This document shows, in pieces, positions 26,617 through 35,062 of a stretch of 64,000 nt of DNA. Origin of the DNA: Halobaculum magnesiiphilum (GTDB lineage: Archaea; Halobacteriota; Halobacteria; Halobacteriales; Haloferacaceae). The DNA is taken from positions 2,480,001 through 2,544,000 of the forward strand of contig NZ_CP081958.1 of NCBI RefSeq assembly GCF_019823105.1, in the 5' to 3' direction. Under the pieces are notes generated by a model. That model was given only the letters and a program-made list of their open reading frames with translations, had not been told where the DNA came from and ran no database searches. A program made the position numbers and the translations under genes. How positions within the stretch are numbered: the stretch's first letter is position 1; the number at the start of each line of letters is the position of its first letter.

Positions 26617-27057
26617 TCAGCGAACGACCGTCACCGGAACCGACGACCGCCGCGTCACCTTCTCGGCGACGCTGCCCATGAGCACGCGGGTGAGCCCCCT
26701 GCGCCCGTGGCTCCCCATCACCACCTGATCGATGTCGTCGCCCTCGTCGTCGAGGTACTCGAGGATGGACTGGGCGGGTCCGCCGACCAGCCGGACGGTC
26801 TCCACGTCGACGCCGCGGTCGCGGGCGCGCTCGGCGGCCGATTCGAGCAGTTCGTCGCTCGCCTCCTTCGCCGACTCCTCAAGCTCCTTCGAGTAGTACG
26901 GGTCCATGCCCTCGCCGTCGCCGGCGGACACCCACCGTGTGGGGTCGACGACGTTGACGAGCACGAGCGTCTCGTCCCCGTGGACCGCCAGCGCGTGGTC
27001 CAGCGCCTTCGTGGACTGATCGGACTGATCGAGCGCGACGAGAACGCGTCGTGACAT
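26617..27057 (-). CDS. Universal stress protein (UspA family)
   Basis: A 146-aa ATP-binding-type UspA protein. The N-terminal strand is RRVLVALDQSDQSTKAL. The nucleotide-binding motif GSHGRRGLTRVLMGSVAEKV has the G-x2-G-x9-GS pattern of ATP-binding members. It probably acts as a cytoplasmic stress-associated ATP/AMP sensor, and its partners are unknown. It is followed upstream on the same strand by the crcB pair, with ~80 bp between. Confidence 0.9.
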   Translation of the reverse strand: MSRRVLVALDQSDQSTKALDHALAVHGDETLVLVNVVDPTRWVSAGDGEGMDPYYSKELEESAKEASDELLESAAERARDRGVDVETVRLVGGPAQSILEYLDDEGDDIDQVVMGSHGRRGLTRVLMGSVAEKVTRRSSVPVTVVR

Positions 27058-27137
27058 ATTCGCGACGACGCGGGGGAGGGACTCGGGCGTTTCGGTCGCG
27101 ACGGCGTCGATGGCCGTCTTCGGGGGTCGCCCGGCGC

Positions 27138-27602
27138 TCACACCGCGCCGACGAGGACGGCCGCGAGCCCGACCGCGCCGCCCGCGATGAGGGTGTTGCC
27201 GGCGACGAAGGCGACGGCGCGACCGCGGTCGCCGCGGTCCCACAACTGCACCGTCGCCACCGAGAACGACGAGAAGGTGGTGAAGGCGCCGCAGGCGCCC
27301 GTCCCGACCAGCAGGAGCGCGTCGCCGCCGACGGGGTGGAAGACGAGCAGTCCGAGCAGGAAGCTCCCGAGGACGTTCACCGTCAGCGTCCCCAGCGGGA
27401 ACGACTCGCGGTCGACCGCCGAGCCCAGCAGGTACCGGGCGACGGCGCCGACGGCGCCGCCGACGGCGACGAGCGCGGGGTCGGGAACCGCCGAGAGCCC
27501 GGCCGTCTGGAGGGCAACCCCGAGCGCGGTCGACTGGAGGACGCCCCCCAGCGCGGTCGTGTCGAAGGCGGCCCCGAGCGCGGCGGCGGTCGCGGAGCTC
27601 AT
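27138..27602 (-). CDS. crcB: Fluoride channel/exporter CrcB (Fluc), subunit 2
   Basis: A 154-aa four-TM Fluc protein that would export fluoride as a dual-topology dimer. Diagnostic features are GAVGAVARYLLG, the FPLGTLTVNVLGSFLLG Asn-containing helix and the TGACGAFTTFSSFSVAT phenylalanine track. It has a ~40-aa N-terminal extension rich in Thr/Ala/Gly. Its ATG overlaps the stop of the other CrcB gene by 4 bp, so both are made together, which suggests a heterodimer. Confidence 0.88.
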   Translation of the reverse strand: MSSATAAALGAAFDTTALGGVLQSTALGVALQTAGLSAVPDPALVAVGGAVGAVARYLLGSAVDRESFPLGTLTVNVLGSFLLGLLVFHPVGGDALLLVGTGACGAFTTFSSFSVATVQLWDRGDRGRAVAFVAGNTLIAGGAVGLAAVLVGAV

Positions 27603-27991
27603 ACCCGCACCTCCCGGTCGGCGCGCGGGTCGACCCTGGCTGCGAGGTCGCGGCCGACGAGCGCGGCCGCGATCCCCAGTCCGTAGCTGGCGAGGAGGTA
27701 CGCGACGCCGACGACCGGCTCCGCCCGCGCCGTCTCGACCATGAAGGTACTGTAGGTGGTATACGACGAGAGCACCCCCGTTGCCAGCAGCGTCCGCGTC
27801 CGGTCGCCCATCCGGTCGGTGCGAAGCGCCTCGTACAGGAGAACGCCCAGCAGCAGGCTCCCCGAGACGTTCGCCGCGAGCGTTCCCCACAGCCCCGGGA
27901 GGGCCCCGCCGACGGCGCGGCGGGCCGACGCGCCCGCAGCGCCGCCGACCGCGACGAGCGCGAGCGTGAGCACCCGAGGGTCCCGCGACAT
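27599..27991 (-). CDS. crcB: Fluoride channel/exporter CrcB (Fluc), subunit 1
   Basis: A 130-aa Fluc protein: GGAAGASARRAVGG, LWGTLAANVSGSLLLG and TGVLSSYTTYSTFMVET, where the TFSSF of its partner is replaced by TTYSTF. The shift from Phe to Tyr and the different loop charges suggest fixed, opposite topologies in a heterodimer. GGTTATCGG at ~28021 lies 30 bp upstream of ATG 27991. No obvious fluoride riboswitch aptamer was seen in the leader. Confidence 0.88.
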   Translation of the reverse strand: MSRDPRVLTLALVAVGGAAGASARRAVGGALPGLWGTLAANVSGSLLLGVLLYEALRTDRMGDRTRTLLATGVLSSYTTYSTFMVETARAEPVVGVAYLLASYGLGIAAALVGRDLAARVDPRADREVRV

Positions 27992-28090
27992 ACGCGTCGC
28001 CTCTCGCGTGGGTCGTATCGGGTTATCGGTTCGCCGCCCGCAACCTGTGGCAACTAATACCAAATAAGGGCTTCTCAGGGGTAAAAACCC

Positions 28091-28107
28091 GTTATAGAAT
28101 ATTATCA
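28091..28107 (+). promoter_or_regulatory. AT-rich promoter region of the isocitrate lyase operon
   Basis: The stretch 28075-28128 is the most AT-rich in its vicinity and holds several TATA-like boxes (GTTATAG 28091-28097, AATATTATC 28099-28107, ACATTTATT 28120-28128). The exact start of transcription cannot be chosen. The leader to the first micro-gene would be ~120-150 nt, unusually long for this genome. Confidence 0.45.
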
Positions 28108-28266
28108 TTATAGTTCGTTACATTTATTGTGTCCTCCCGACTCGACGCAGGTGAGGCGACACAGCATGGGTGTACATCACCGCAAATCCGCAGCAGGACA
28201 CGCACAGGCCGTTACGACCGACCGCGACCCGCCGACGCCACCCACACCACCCGAACGACCCACACC

Positions 28267-28356
28267 ATGACGTTCAACCCGAACCCGAAGACCGACCTCG
28301 ACGAGATCGACGACCGCGAACTGAGCCTGTTCTCCACGGAGGGCGACGACCGATGA
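28267..28356 (+). CDS. Leader micro-gene of the isocitrate lyase operon (29 aa)
   Basis: A 29-codon acidic ORF ([20 protein letters not shown]...) whose TGA overlaps the next ATG by 4 bp, so its translation is implied by coupling. In-frame upstream codons back to a GTG at 28129 encode a Thr/His/Arg-rich segment unlike haloarchaeal protein, so ATG 28267 was preferred. No family is known to me. It could be a regulatory peptide or a small subunit linked to isocitrate lyase. Confidence 0.5.
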   Translation: MTFNPNPKTDLDEIDDRELSLFSTEGDDR

Positions 28357-28568
28357 GCCGTCGCGCCACCCGCCCCGCCGGCGGCACCCGGCCGTCCCGG
28401 GAAACCGACGCGCCGCTGGTTCCCGACCTGGGGACGCGAACGGGCCGCACCGACACGACGACCGACACCGCAGACATCGCCGACACCGCAGACAGCCGCA
28501 GCGACCGCGCCGAGCGCCGCCGTCGCCGCGACCCGTTCGAGATCGCGCTCATGGAGGACTCAGAATAA
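28353..28568 (+). CDS. Second small gene of the isocitrate lyase operon (71 aa)
   Basis: A 71-aa hydrophilic protein with an Arg-rich N-terminus, a Thr/Asp-Ala repeat region ([15 protein letters not shown]) and the C-terminus [14 protein letters not shown]. It is probably largely disordered except for the C-terminal helix. It overlaps the micro-gene by 4 bp upstream, and its TAA shares one base with the ATG of isocitrate lyase. Function unknown. The strict linkage suggests a role with the lyase. Confidence 0.55.
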   Translation: MSRRATRPAGGTRPSRETDAPLVPDLGTRTGRTDTTTDTADIADTADSRSDRAERRRRRDPFEIALMEDSE

Positions 28569-29605
28569 TGCACCCCTCAGAACTCGACCAGGACGTCTTC
28601 ACGAAGGACATCGACAACCCCCAGGGCGCGAAGCTGCGCCGGATGCTCGACGAGCAGGACTACGTCTTCGCCCCCGGGATGTACCACGCGCTCGACGCCC
28701 GGCTGGCGGAGATGGCCGGCCTCGACGCCGCGTACATGTCGGGCTACTCCACCGTCCTGGGGCAGTTCGGCTTCCCGGACCTGGAGATGGTGACGATGAC
28801 CGAGATGGTCGAGAACGCCAAACGCATGGTCGAGGCGACGAACCTCCCGGTCATCGCCGACTGCGACACCGGCTACGGCGGCACCCACAACGTCCGCCGC
28901 GCCGTCCGCGAGTACGAGAAGGCCGGCGTCGCGGCCGTCCACATCGAGGACCAGACGACGCCCAAGCGCTGCGGCCACATCGCGGGCAAGCAGATCGTCT
29001 CCCGCGAGCAGGCGCGCTCGCGCTTCGAGGCGGCCGTCGACGCCAAGCAAAGCGAGGACACGGTCGTCATCGCCCGCACCGACGCCTACGGCTCGGCCAA
29101 CGGCGACTGGGAGGAGCACCTCGAACGCGGGCGCATCTACGCCGACGCCGGCGTCGACCTCGTCTGGCCCGAGATGCCCGACCCCTCGCGCGAGGACGCC
29201 GTCGAGTACGCCGAGACGATCCACGAGACGCACCCCGACCTGGATCTCGCGTTCAACTACTCGTCCTCGTTCGAGTGGGGCGCCGAGGAGGACCCGCTCA
29301 CGTTCGAGGAACTGGGCGATCTGGGCTACACCTACCAGTTCATCACCCTCTACGCGCTGCACTCGGGCGCCCACGCCGTCTACGAGGACATGCAGAACAT
29401 CGCCGAGAACGGCGCCGAGGCGCAGTGGGACCTGGAGGAGCGCTACATCGGCCACGAGACCGAGAGCCACCACGCGCTCTCGTTCGTCGACCGCTACCAG
29501 GACATCGAGACGCAGTTCGACCCCGAGGCCGAGGAGCGCATCGAGGAGTCCGCCGGCTTCGCTGAGGACCGCTCGGAGCCGATCACCTCGAACGACGACG
29601 ACTGA
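28568..29605 (+). CDS. aceA: Isocitrate lyase (haloarchaeal short type)
   Basis: A 345-aa ICL/PEP-mutase superfamily barrel that cleaves isocitrate to glyoxylate and succinate in the glyoxylate shunt. The active-site signature KRCGH is present ([15 protein letters not shown]), with [18 protein letters not shown] and VIARTDAYG. It is much shorter than bacterial ICL, as in other haloarchaea. No malate synthase gene is adjacent, unlike the usual haloarchaeal aceB-aceA pairing. It is the third gene of an overlapping three-gene operon. A T5 tract in a short hairpin follows the stop by ~30 bp. Confidence 0.88.
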   Translation: MHPSELDQDVFTKDIDNPQGAKLRRMLDEQDYVFAPGMYHALDARLAEMAGLDAAYMSGYSTVLGQFGFPDLEMVTMTEMVENAKRMVEATNLPVIADCDTGYGGTHNVRRAVREYEKAGVAAVHIEDQTTPKRCGHIAGKQIVSREQARSRFEAAVDAKQSEDTVVIARTDAYGSANGDWEEHLERGRIYADAGVDLVWPEMPDPSREDAVEYAETIHETHPDLDLAFNYSSSFEWGAEEDPLTFEELGDLGYTYQFITLYALHSGAHAVYEDMQNIAENGAEAQWDLEERYIGHETESHHALSFVDRYQDIETQFDPEAEERIEESAGFAEDRSEPITSNDDD

Positions 29606-29634
29606 CCGCGGCGCGCCGTCCGTTCCCCACCCTC

Positions 29635-29649
29635 ACCGTCTTTTTCGGT
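29635..29649 (+). terminator. Probable terminator after aceA
   Basis: ACCG-TC-TTTTT-CGGT at 29635-29649: a short inverted repeat enclosing five Ts, 30 bp after the aceA stop. Archaeal termination typically uses such U-tracts. Confidence 0.45.
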
Positions 29650-29716
29650 CCGTTTCGTCCCCGCTGCGGCTCCCACCACCGCCGGAACTACGTGCACCCG
29701 CCCTCAGACCCGACCG

Positions 29717-30358
29717 ATGACCGACAGCGACGCACCGGGGCGCCGACACGACGACGGGGGTGTTCCGGACGATGACGGGGATGCCCCGAACGAACCCGAT
29801 CCTACCGGGGCGACTGAACCGACCGTCGAGGACCTGATCGAGGACCTGGAGACGTTGGAGGGGGTCGTCGACGACACGGACGAGCGCCGGAAAGTGCGCG
29901 AGGCGATGCGGACGGCACGGACCCTGTCGCCCCCGAGGTCCTCGGTGTTCGGGAAGGTCGTCCGCGGGTTCGACCGCGGCGACATCGCGGAGGCGTTCCT
30001 CGGGAGCGTGCTGTTCGGGGTCCCGATGCTCGTCGAGGGCGGGACGACGGAGGTCGGGGCGTACCTGGCCGCCAACCCGGCGTATCTCGTCGGAACCGCT
30101 GTGGTGACGGTCCTGTTGGTCGTCGGTATCATCTACGTCGCGGACTTCCAGGACGTGCGCGTCCACCGGCCGATCCTCGGCGTCGTCCCCCGGCGGCTGG
30201 TCGGCGTCCTCGGCGTCGCCGCGCTCACGGCGGTCCTCGGCCTGACCGCGTGGGGGCGGGTCGACTGGGCCGACCCCGCGGTCACGCTCGGGAGCGTCCT
30301 CGTCGCCGCGGTTCCGATGGCGGTGGGTGCGGCGCTGGGGGACCTGTTGCCGGGATAG
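29717..30358 (+). CDS. DUF2391-like integral membrane protein
   Basis: A 213-aa protein with an acidic, disordered first ~35 residues, a helical EDLIEDLETLEGVVDD segment, and four to five TM helices from ~residue 90. Sequences such as RGDIAEAFLGSVLFGVPMLVEGG, YVADFQDVRVHRPILGVVPRR and AVPMAVGAALGDLLPG fit the haloarchaeal DUF2391 membrane family, an assignment from memory. Function is unknown. It stands alone on the plus strand. Confidence 0.65.
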   Translation: MTDSDAPGRRHDDGGVPDDDGDAPNEPDPTGATEPTVEDLIEDLETLEGVVDDTDERRKVREAMRTARTLSPPRSSVFGKVVRGFDRGDIAEAFLGSVLFGVPMLVEGGTTEVGAYLAANPAYLVGTAVVTVLLVVGIIYVADFQDVRVHRPILGVVPRRLVGVLGVAALTAVLGLTAWGRVDWADPAVTLGSVLVAAVPMAVGAALGDLLPG

Positions 30359-30422
30359 TCGCGGGGCGTGGGACCCGCCGCGTCCGTCGCGACGCGGGTC
30401 GGGAGAAAGCCGCGCCGGTCCG

Positions 30423-30593
30423 TTACGCCTCGATCGGGTCGGCGCGGTCGCCGTTGATCCGCGTGAGGCCGTAGTCGCAGTCGTTGCAGCGCCACTTCGT
30501 CTTCTCGCCCAGGTGCAGCGTCATCGCGGCGACGCGCCAGAAGTCCTGCGGTTCGCCGCAGTCGGGGCAGTGGAACTCCATCTCGAGGCTCAT
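30423..30593 (-). CDS. Small CPxCG zinc-finger protein (56 aa)
   Basis: A 56-aa protein with two CxxC knuckles (FHCPDCGEP and KWRCNDCDYG), enough for one zinc ribbon, and almost nothing else. It belongs to the many small CPxCG-type haloarchaeal proteins, probably involved in macromolecular interactions. It may start ten codons further upstream at 30623, but ATG 30593 gives the compact ribbon. Confidence 0.7.
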   Translation of the reverse strand: MSLEMEFHCPDCGEPQDFWRVAAMTLHLGEKTKWRCNDCDYGLTRINGDRADPIEA

Positions 30594-30699
30594 ATCTCCC
30601 GATCTGTGTGCGGACACTTTCAAGACACCGGTCCCAGCCGACGCCGCACCCGTGGTCGCGGAACGATAGCCCGAAATCCCCGGCCGCCGACCACCGCGT

Positions 30700-31086
30700 A
30701 TGACCTTCGAGACGACGGTTCCGGTCCGCTACCGCGACCTCGATCCGATGGGCCACGTGAACAACGCCGTCTACGCGACCTACTTCGAGGCGGTGCGCAC
30801 CGCCTTCTTCCGCGAGGTGGTCGGCATCGAGCTCGCCGACTCGCAGGCGGCGCTGGCGTCGCTCTCGATCGACTTTCGCGCCCCCATCGAGGGGACCGGG
30901 ACGGTCCGTGCGGTCCTCGACGTGACCGACGTGGGGACGACCAGCCTCACGTTCGGGTACGAACTGCACTACGAGGACCGTCTCGTCGCCGAGGGCCAGA
31001 CCGTCCAGGTCGCGGTCGGCGAGGACGGCCCCGAGCCGCTTCCGGAGTCGGTTCGCGAGGCCGGCGAGCGGCACCTCGTCGAGTAA
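30700..31086 (+). CDS. 4HBT-family acyl-CoA thioesterase
   Basis: A 128-aa hot-dog thioesterase. The 4-hydroxybenzoyl-CoA thioesterase signature is clear: VPVRYRDLDPMGHVNNAVYATYFEAVR with catalytic Asp and the GHVNNA turn. It would hydrolyse acyl-CoA thioesters in the cytoplasm. The substrate is not predictable. It is a single gene with ~107 bp upstream. Confidence 0.85.
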   Translation: MTFETTVPVRYRDLDPMGHVNNAVYATYFEAVRTAFFREVVGIELADSQAALASLSIDFRAPIEGTGTVRAVLDVTDVGTTSLTFGYELHYEDRLVAEGQTVQVAVGEDGPEPLPESVREAGERHLVE

Positions 31087-31112
31087 GCGGCGCCCCCGAG
31101 ATCCGGCGTCGA

Positions 31113-31307
31113 TCAGGCTATGAACCCCGCCCGACCGGTGAACGCGAGATACAGCGAGAACGCCGTGATGAGGACCGCGAGGGCCATCTCGGCGTACAAC
31201 ACGATCCGCCCCCACCGGTACCAGTCGTCGGCCTCCGGGGCGGAGTCGCCGTCCCGTTCGGGCCCCGAATCGGCGTCCAGTTCGGGCCCCGAATCGGCGT
31301 CGACCAT
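31113..31307 (-). CDS. Small single-TM protein at the end of the nitrate operon
   Basis: A 64-aa protein. Residues 1-28 are three imperfect eight-residue acidic repeats (DADSGPEL, DADSGPER, DGDSAPEA). Residues ~38-58 are one TM helix (IVLYAEMALAVLITAFSLYL). The ATG shares one base with the narK stop (TGATG), so it is part of the nitrate assimilation operon. It could be a transporter accessory subunit. No family was recognised. Confidence 0.6.
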   Translation of the reverse strand: MVDADSGPELDADSGPERDGDSAPEADDWYRWGRIVLYAEMALAVLITAFSLYLAFTGRAGFIA

Positions 31308-32665
31308 CAGTCGTCACCTCCCGCGGCTGCGACGCCGTCGCCGTCACGGTCGCCGAGCCAGCGCCGTGCCGAGCCGATCCCGTGATCGCGCGGGTCGTCG
31401 TCGTGGCGCATCGCCCACACGTAGAAGGCCATGATCGGGACGAAGAAGACCACCGCCACGACGGCGTAGCCCGCGTGGATGTTCGGGACGTAGCCGTACA
31501 CGAGCGGGTAGACGATCCCGCCGCTCGTGGAGACCCCGCCGACGAACCCCGAGGCGGTGCCCGGGCGGTCCTCGAAGAGCACGGGCACGATGGCGAACAC
31601 ACCGCCGGTGCCGAAGCTGACGGTCACGCCGAAGACGGCGAGCACGACCACCGAGACGGGCAGCAGGCCCGCCAGCCCGGCGGCCGTCAGCGCCAGCATC
31701 GCGACCGTGATACAGATCAGCGCCGTCATCAGCCAGTGGACCCGCGGCGAGTACTCCTGGCTCGTCGAGAGAACTGGGTACGGCGTCCACCCCTTGCGCT
31801 GCCACAGGTCGGACATGTACCCCGAGAACGGCCGAAACAGCGAGGCGTTGAACGACTGAACCGCCGCGAACGTCCCCGCGGCCGTCTGGACGGCCGCGAC
31901 GCCCTCGAAGCCCAGATCCGAGATGGGGCCGGCGAACCCGTCGGCGTAGTAGGTGGGGAGCCACGAGTTCATCGCGATCTCCAGCCCGAACGACATCGCG
32001 TACGCCAGCATCAGCCCGACGGCGGCGTAGCGCGTCCAGACGTACAGCGTGTCCCCGAGCGACGTGTTCTCCCTGGCCGTCTCGGCGGTCGCACGGTCGC
32101 GGGCGGCCCGCCCGCGCCACTTGTAGACCACGGCGATCCCGATCGCGACGAGCCCCAGATGGAGGAACGCCTCCGAGAAGTTCGTCCCGTAGATACGCGG
32201 GAGCAGCAGCGCGCCGACGCCTGCGCCGACGTTGCCCGTCCCGGCGTACAGCCCCTCGGCGGTGCCGATCTCGTGTTCGTCGAACCACTGGGCGACGTGC
32301 TGGATGCCGACGACGAAGGTCGCGCCCGCGCTGGCGACGACCATCCGCTCGACGAACAGCACCTCGAACGCCGAGAGGAACGCCACCTCCGAGGCGTACG
32401 CCGACAGCACCGAGACGCCGCCCGTCGCCGCCAGCACGAACGCGAAGACGTTGTGCGCGCCGAAGCGGTCGGCGGCCCAGCCGGCGAGCACGCGCCCCGG
32501 CGGCGACAGCCAGATCGCCGAACTCGCCAGCAGCGCCAGCTGTCCCGTCGTCAGCCCGTAGAACTGCCCGATGCTGGGCGAGAACGCGGCCGTCGAGAAC
32601 CACATGAGGAACGCCCAGAAGAACGCGACCGTCGCCAGGATCAGCTGCTCGATCTTGTTAGTCAT
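31307..32665 (-). CDS. narK: MFS nitrate/nitrite transporter (NarK family)
   Basis: A 452-aa 12-TM major facilitator for nitrate uptake or nitrite exchange. Visible features are FFWAFLMWFSTAAFSPSI in TM1, the nitrate-signature-like glycine stretches GTGNVGAGVGALLLP and FVGGVSTSGGIVYPLVYG, and APxVxxxA-like helices. It overlaps the nasA stop by 8 bp upstream and the small TM gene by 1 bp downstream, so it is translationally linked to nitrate reduction. Confidence 0.88.
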   Translation of the reverse strand: MTNKIEQLILATVAFFWAFLMWFSTAAFSPSIGQFYGLTTGQLALLASSAIWLSPPGRVLAGWAADRFGAHNVFAFVLAATGGVSVLSAYASEVAFLSAFEVLFVERMVVASAGATFVVGIQHVAQWFDEHEIGTAEGLYAGTGNVGAGVGALLLPRIYGTNFSEAFLHLGLVAIGIAVVYKWRGRAARDRATAETARENTSLGDTLYVWTRYAAVGLMLAYAMSFGLEIAMNSWLPTYYADGFAGPISDLGFEGVAAVQTAAGTFAAVQSFNASLFRPFSGYMSDLWQRKGWTPYPVLSTSQEYSPRVHWLMTALICITVAMLALTAAGLAGLLPVSVVVLAVFGVTVSFGTGGVFAIVPVLFEDRPGTASGFVGGVSTSGGIVYPLVYGYVPNIHAGYAVVAVVFFVPIMAFYVWAMRHDDDPRDHGIGSARRWLGDRDGDGVAAAGGDD

Positions 32666-34886
32666 CGCCGATCACCTCCGGGTCGGCCGCGGCGGCGTCG
32701 CGCGCGGCGGCGTCGGTCGACTCGCCCGTCCCGGACGCCGCCGGCGCCAGCCGAACCGCGCACTGTTTCAGGTTCGGCTCGTCGGACTTCGGGTCCGTCT
32801 CCGGCAGCGTCAGCTCGTTCGTGCGCGGGTGGTGGATCGGCAGCCAGACCAGCCCGCGCGGGACCGCCGGGTCGGCCTCCGGCCGCACCGGCACCGCCCC
32901 GCGGCGCGAGGCGACCGTCGCGGTCGCGTCGCCCTCGGCGGTATCGTCGCCGTCGGCGGTCGCATCGCTGTCGACGGTCGCGTCCCCGTCCAGCCCCGCC
33001 TCCGCGAGGGTGTCGGGATGGGCCCGCGCGAGCGGCGCGGGGTCGGTCACGTCCCCGCGCGAGCGGACGCCGGTGTTGTAGCCGTCGGCCTCGCGGGCGG
33101 TGGTCAGCGTGAGCGGGTAGTCATCGTCGACCGGCTCCGCCAGCGCGCCGTCGACGGCCGAGGAGAAGCGCGCGCGACCCGAGGGCGTCTCGAACGCCCA
33201 GCCGGCGTCGTCGCTTCCGGCGTCCTCGCCCCTGCCTTCGTCGCCGTCACCGTCCCCGTTTCCGTCGCCGTCGCGGTAGCGGTAGCCGCCCTCCGAGCGC
33301 GCGTCGGGTGCGGGCCACCGCACCGCGCCGGCGTCGTCGAGGCGGTCGTAGGAGATACCCGAGCAGTCGGCCGGGGTGCCCGCCGTCAGCGCGGCGAACT
33401 CATCGAAGACCGCCTCGGGTTCGGTCGCGGGGAACAGCCCCGGGGCGAGGCGCTCCCCGAGCGTCGTGATCGTGTCGAGGTCGGTGCGCACGTCCGGCGG
33501 GAGGGCGGTCGCGGGCCGCACCCGCGACACCCGCCGCTCCATGTTCGTCGTCGTCCCCGAGGACTCCCCCCACGTCGCCGCCGGCAATACCACGTCCGCG
33601 AGGGCGGTCGTCTCGGTGTGGAAGGCGTCCTGCACGACGAGGAAGGCGTCAGAGAGCCGCTCGCGCACCGCGCCCGCGTCGGGCATCCCCGCGACCGGGT
33701 TCGTCGCGACCGCGTACACCGCCTCGACGGGGCCGTCCTCGATGGCCTCGACGGTCCCGACCGGGCCGGGCCCGGGGTCGTCGGGGAGGCGGTCGACGGG
33801 TACGTCCCACGCCTCGGCCAGCAGGCGGCGCTCGGCCGGGTCGTCGAACGGGCGCTGGCCGGGCCAGGAGCCCTTCGAGGAACAGATCCGCGTCCCCATC
33901 GAGTTCGCCTGTCCCGTCAGCGAGAACGGACCCGTTCCCGGGCCGAGGTTCCCCGTCGCGAGACAGAGATCGATCAGTGCGGCGGCGGTGTCGGTGCCCT
34001 GCACGCTCTGGTTCACGCCCATCCCCCAGTAGATCAGGGTGGGGTCCGTGAGGGCGGCGGCGAGGTCGTCCACGACCGCGGGGTCGAGGCCGGCAGTCGC
34101 GGCCGCCGACTCGACCGACGGGAGCGACTCCCGTAGGGACTCGAAGCCGGTCGTCGCCCCGGCGACGAACTCCTCGTCCACCTCGTCGCGCTCGACGACC
34201 CGGGCGAGCACGGCCCGCGCGAGCGCGAGGTCCGTCCCGGGATCGGAGGCGACGTGCGCGTCGGCGACGCCCGCGGTCTTCGTTTCCACCGGGTCGACGA
34301 CGATCAGCCGGGCGTCGTCCTCGCGGGCGCGCTGTTCGATCCACCGGAACATGACCGGATGGGCGACCGCGGGGTTGGCGCCCCAGACGACGTGAGTGAC
34401 CGCGTCGTCGATGTCGTCGTAGGTGCATGGCGGCGCGTCGCTGCCGAAGGCGTCGTAGTATGCCGTCACCGCGCTCGCCATGCACAGCGTCGTGTTGGCG
34501 TCGTAGTAGCGCGTGCCGAGGCCGCCGCGCGCGAGCTTCCCGAGCGCGTACGCCGCCTCGTTCGTCTGCTGGCCGCTGCCGAGCACGGCGACGCCGTCGG
34601 GGCCGCCGCCGCTGGCCGCACGCAGCCCCGCGACCGCGCGGTCGAGCGCCACGTCCCACGTCGTCGGGTGCAGGTCGCCGTCCTCGCGCACGAGCGGCCG
34701 GGTGAGCCACTCGCCGTCGGGGTCTGCCGACTCGCTGATCCCGCGCTGGCACGCGAGGCCGCGGTTCACGGGGTGGGACACGTCGCCGCGGACGGAGTCG
34801 ACGCCGTAGCCCGCGTCGACCCCGATCTGGAGGTGGCCGCAGCCGACCGCACACCGCATGCAGGTCGTGGGGACGGGATCGGTCAC
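32658..34886 (-). CDS. nasA: Assimilatory nitrate reductase, molybdopterin catalytic subunit
   Basis: A 742-aa molybdopterin oxidoreductase reducing nitrate to nitrite with ferredoxin as the likely donor. The N-terminal [4Fe-4S] ligands are Cys9, Cys12, Cys16 and Cys46 (CMRCAVGCG, GLACQRG). The Moco region includes YDANTTLCMASAV with a Cys candidate for Mo ligation. The C-terminal molydopterin-dinucleotide-binding domain is interrupted by two acidic low-complexity insertions (~residues 555-580 and 655-690). The start is GTG 34886, overlapping the previous gene's stop (GTGA). No twin-arginine signal is seen, consistent with a cytoplasmic enzyme. Confidence 0.9.
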   Translation of the reverse strand: MTDPVPTTCMRCAVGCGHLQIGVDAGYGVDSVRGDVSHPVNRGLACQRGISESADPDGEWLTRPLVREDGDLHPTTWDVALDRAVAGLRAASGGGPDGVAVLGSGQQTNEAAYALGKLARGGLGTRYYDANTTLCMASAVTAYYDAFGSDAPPCTYDDIDDAVTHVVWGANPAVAHPVMFRWIEQRAREDDARLIVVDPVETKTAGVADAHVASDPGTDLALARAVLARVVERDEVDEEFVAGATTGFESLRESLPSVESAAATAGLDPAVVDDLAAALTDPTLIYWGMGVNQSVQGTDTAAALIDLCLATGNLGPGTGPFSLTGQANSMGTRICSSKGSWPGQRPFDDPAERRLLAEAWDVPVDRLPDDPGPGPVGTVEAIEDGPVEAVYAVATNPVAGMPDAGAVRERLSDAFLVVQDAFHTETTALADVVLPAATWGESSGTTTNMERRVSRVRPATALPPDVRTDLDTITTLGERLAPGLFPATEPEAVFDEFAALTAGTPADCSGISYDRLDDAGAVRWPAPDARSEGGYRYRDGDGNGDGDGDEGRGEDAGSDDAGWAFETPSGRARFSSAVDGALAEPVDDDYPLTLTTAREADGYNTGVRSRGDVTDPAPLARAHPDTLAEAGLDGDATVDSDATADGDDTAEGDATATVASRRGAVPVRPEADPAVPRGLVWLPIHHPRTNELTLPETDPKSDEPNLKQCAVRLAPAASGTGESTDAAARDAAAADPEVIGDD

Positions 34887-35062
34887 GCCTCCTCCTCCGT
34901 CGATGGCGCCGTCGTCGTCGGCCCGGTCGCATCCGCGGGGGTCGTCCCCGTGTCACCGCCGCCGAACAGTTCCGGCGCGGCGTCGGCGGGCGCGTTCGTG
35001 GGCGCCCTGCCGTCGCTGTCGGCCCCGCGGGCGTCGGCCGCCGGGGCGTCGTCCTCAGTCAT
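34883..35062 (-). CDS. Small acidic linker gene between nirA and nasA (59 aa)
   Basis: A 59-codon ORF on the minus strand: ATG at 35062 overlaps the nirA stop by 8 bp, and its TGA overlaps the nasA GTG by 4 bp. The product is Ala/Asp/Thr-rich (MTEDDAPAADARG ... PELFGGGDTGTTPADA), without Cys, probably disordered. Overlaps at both ends argue that it is translated. It may only maintain translational coupling, or bind one of the reductases. Confidence 0.55.
   Translation of the reverse strand: MTEDDAPAADARGADSDGRAPTNAPADAAPELFGGGDTGTTPADATGPTTTAPSTEEEA

Noticed and set aside
28129-28266. GTG-started N-terminal extension of the first isocitrate-lyase micro-gene
   Set aside because: The extra 46 codons encode a Thr/His/Arg-rich sequence unlike haloarchaeal proteins. 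A TATA-like box at a suitable distance keeps it possible, but ATG 28267 is preferred.
32900-32995. Possible frameshift or tandem duplication in nasA (Asp/Ala/Thr repeat)
   Set aside because: The frame stays open and the composition fits a halophilic surface loop. Conserved blocks resume afterwards.
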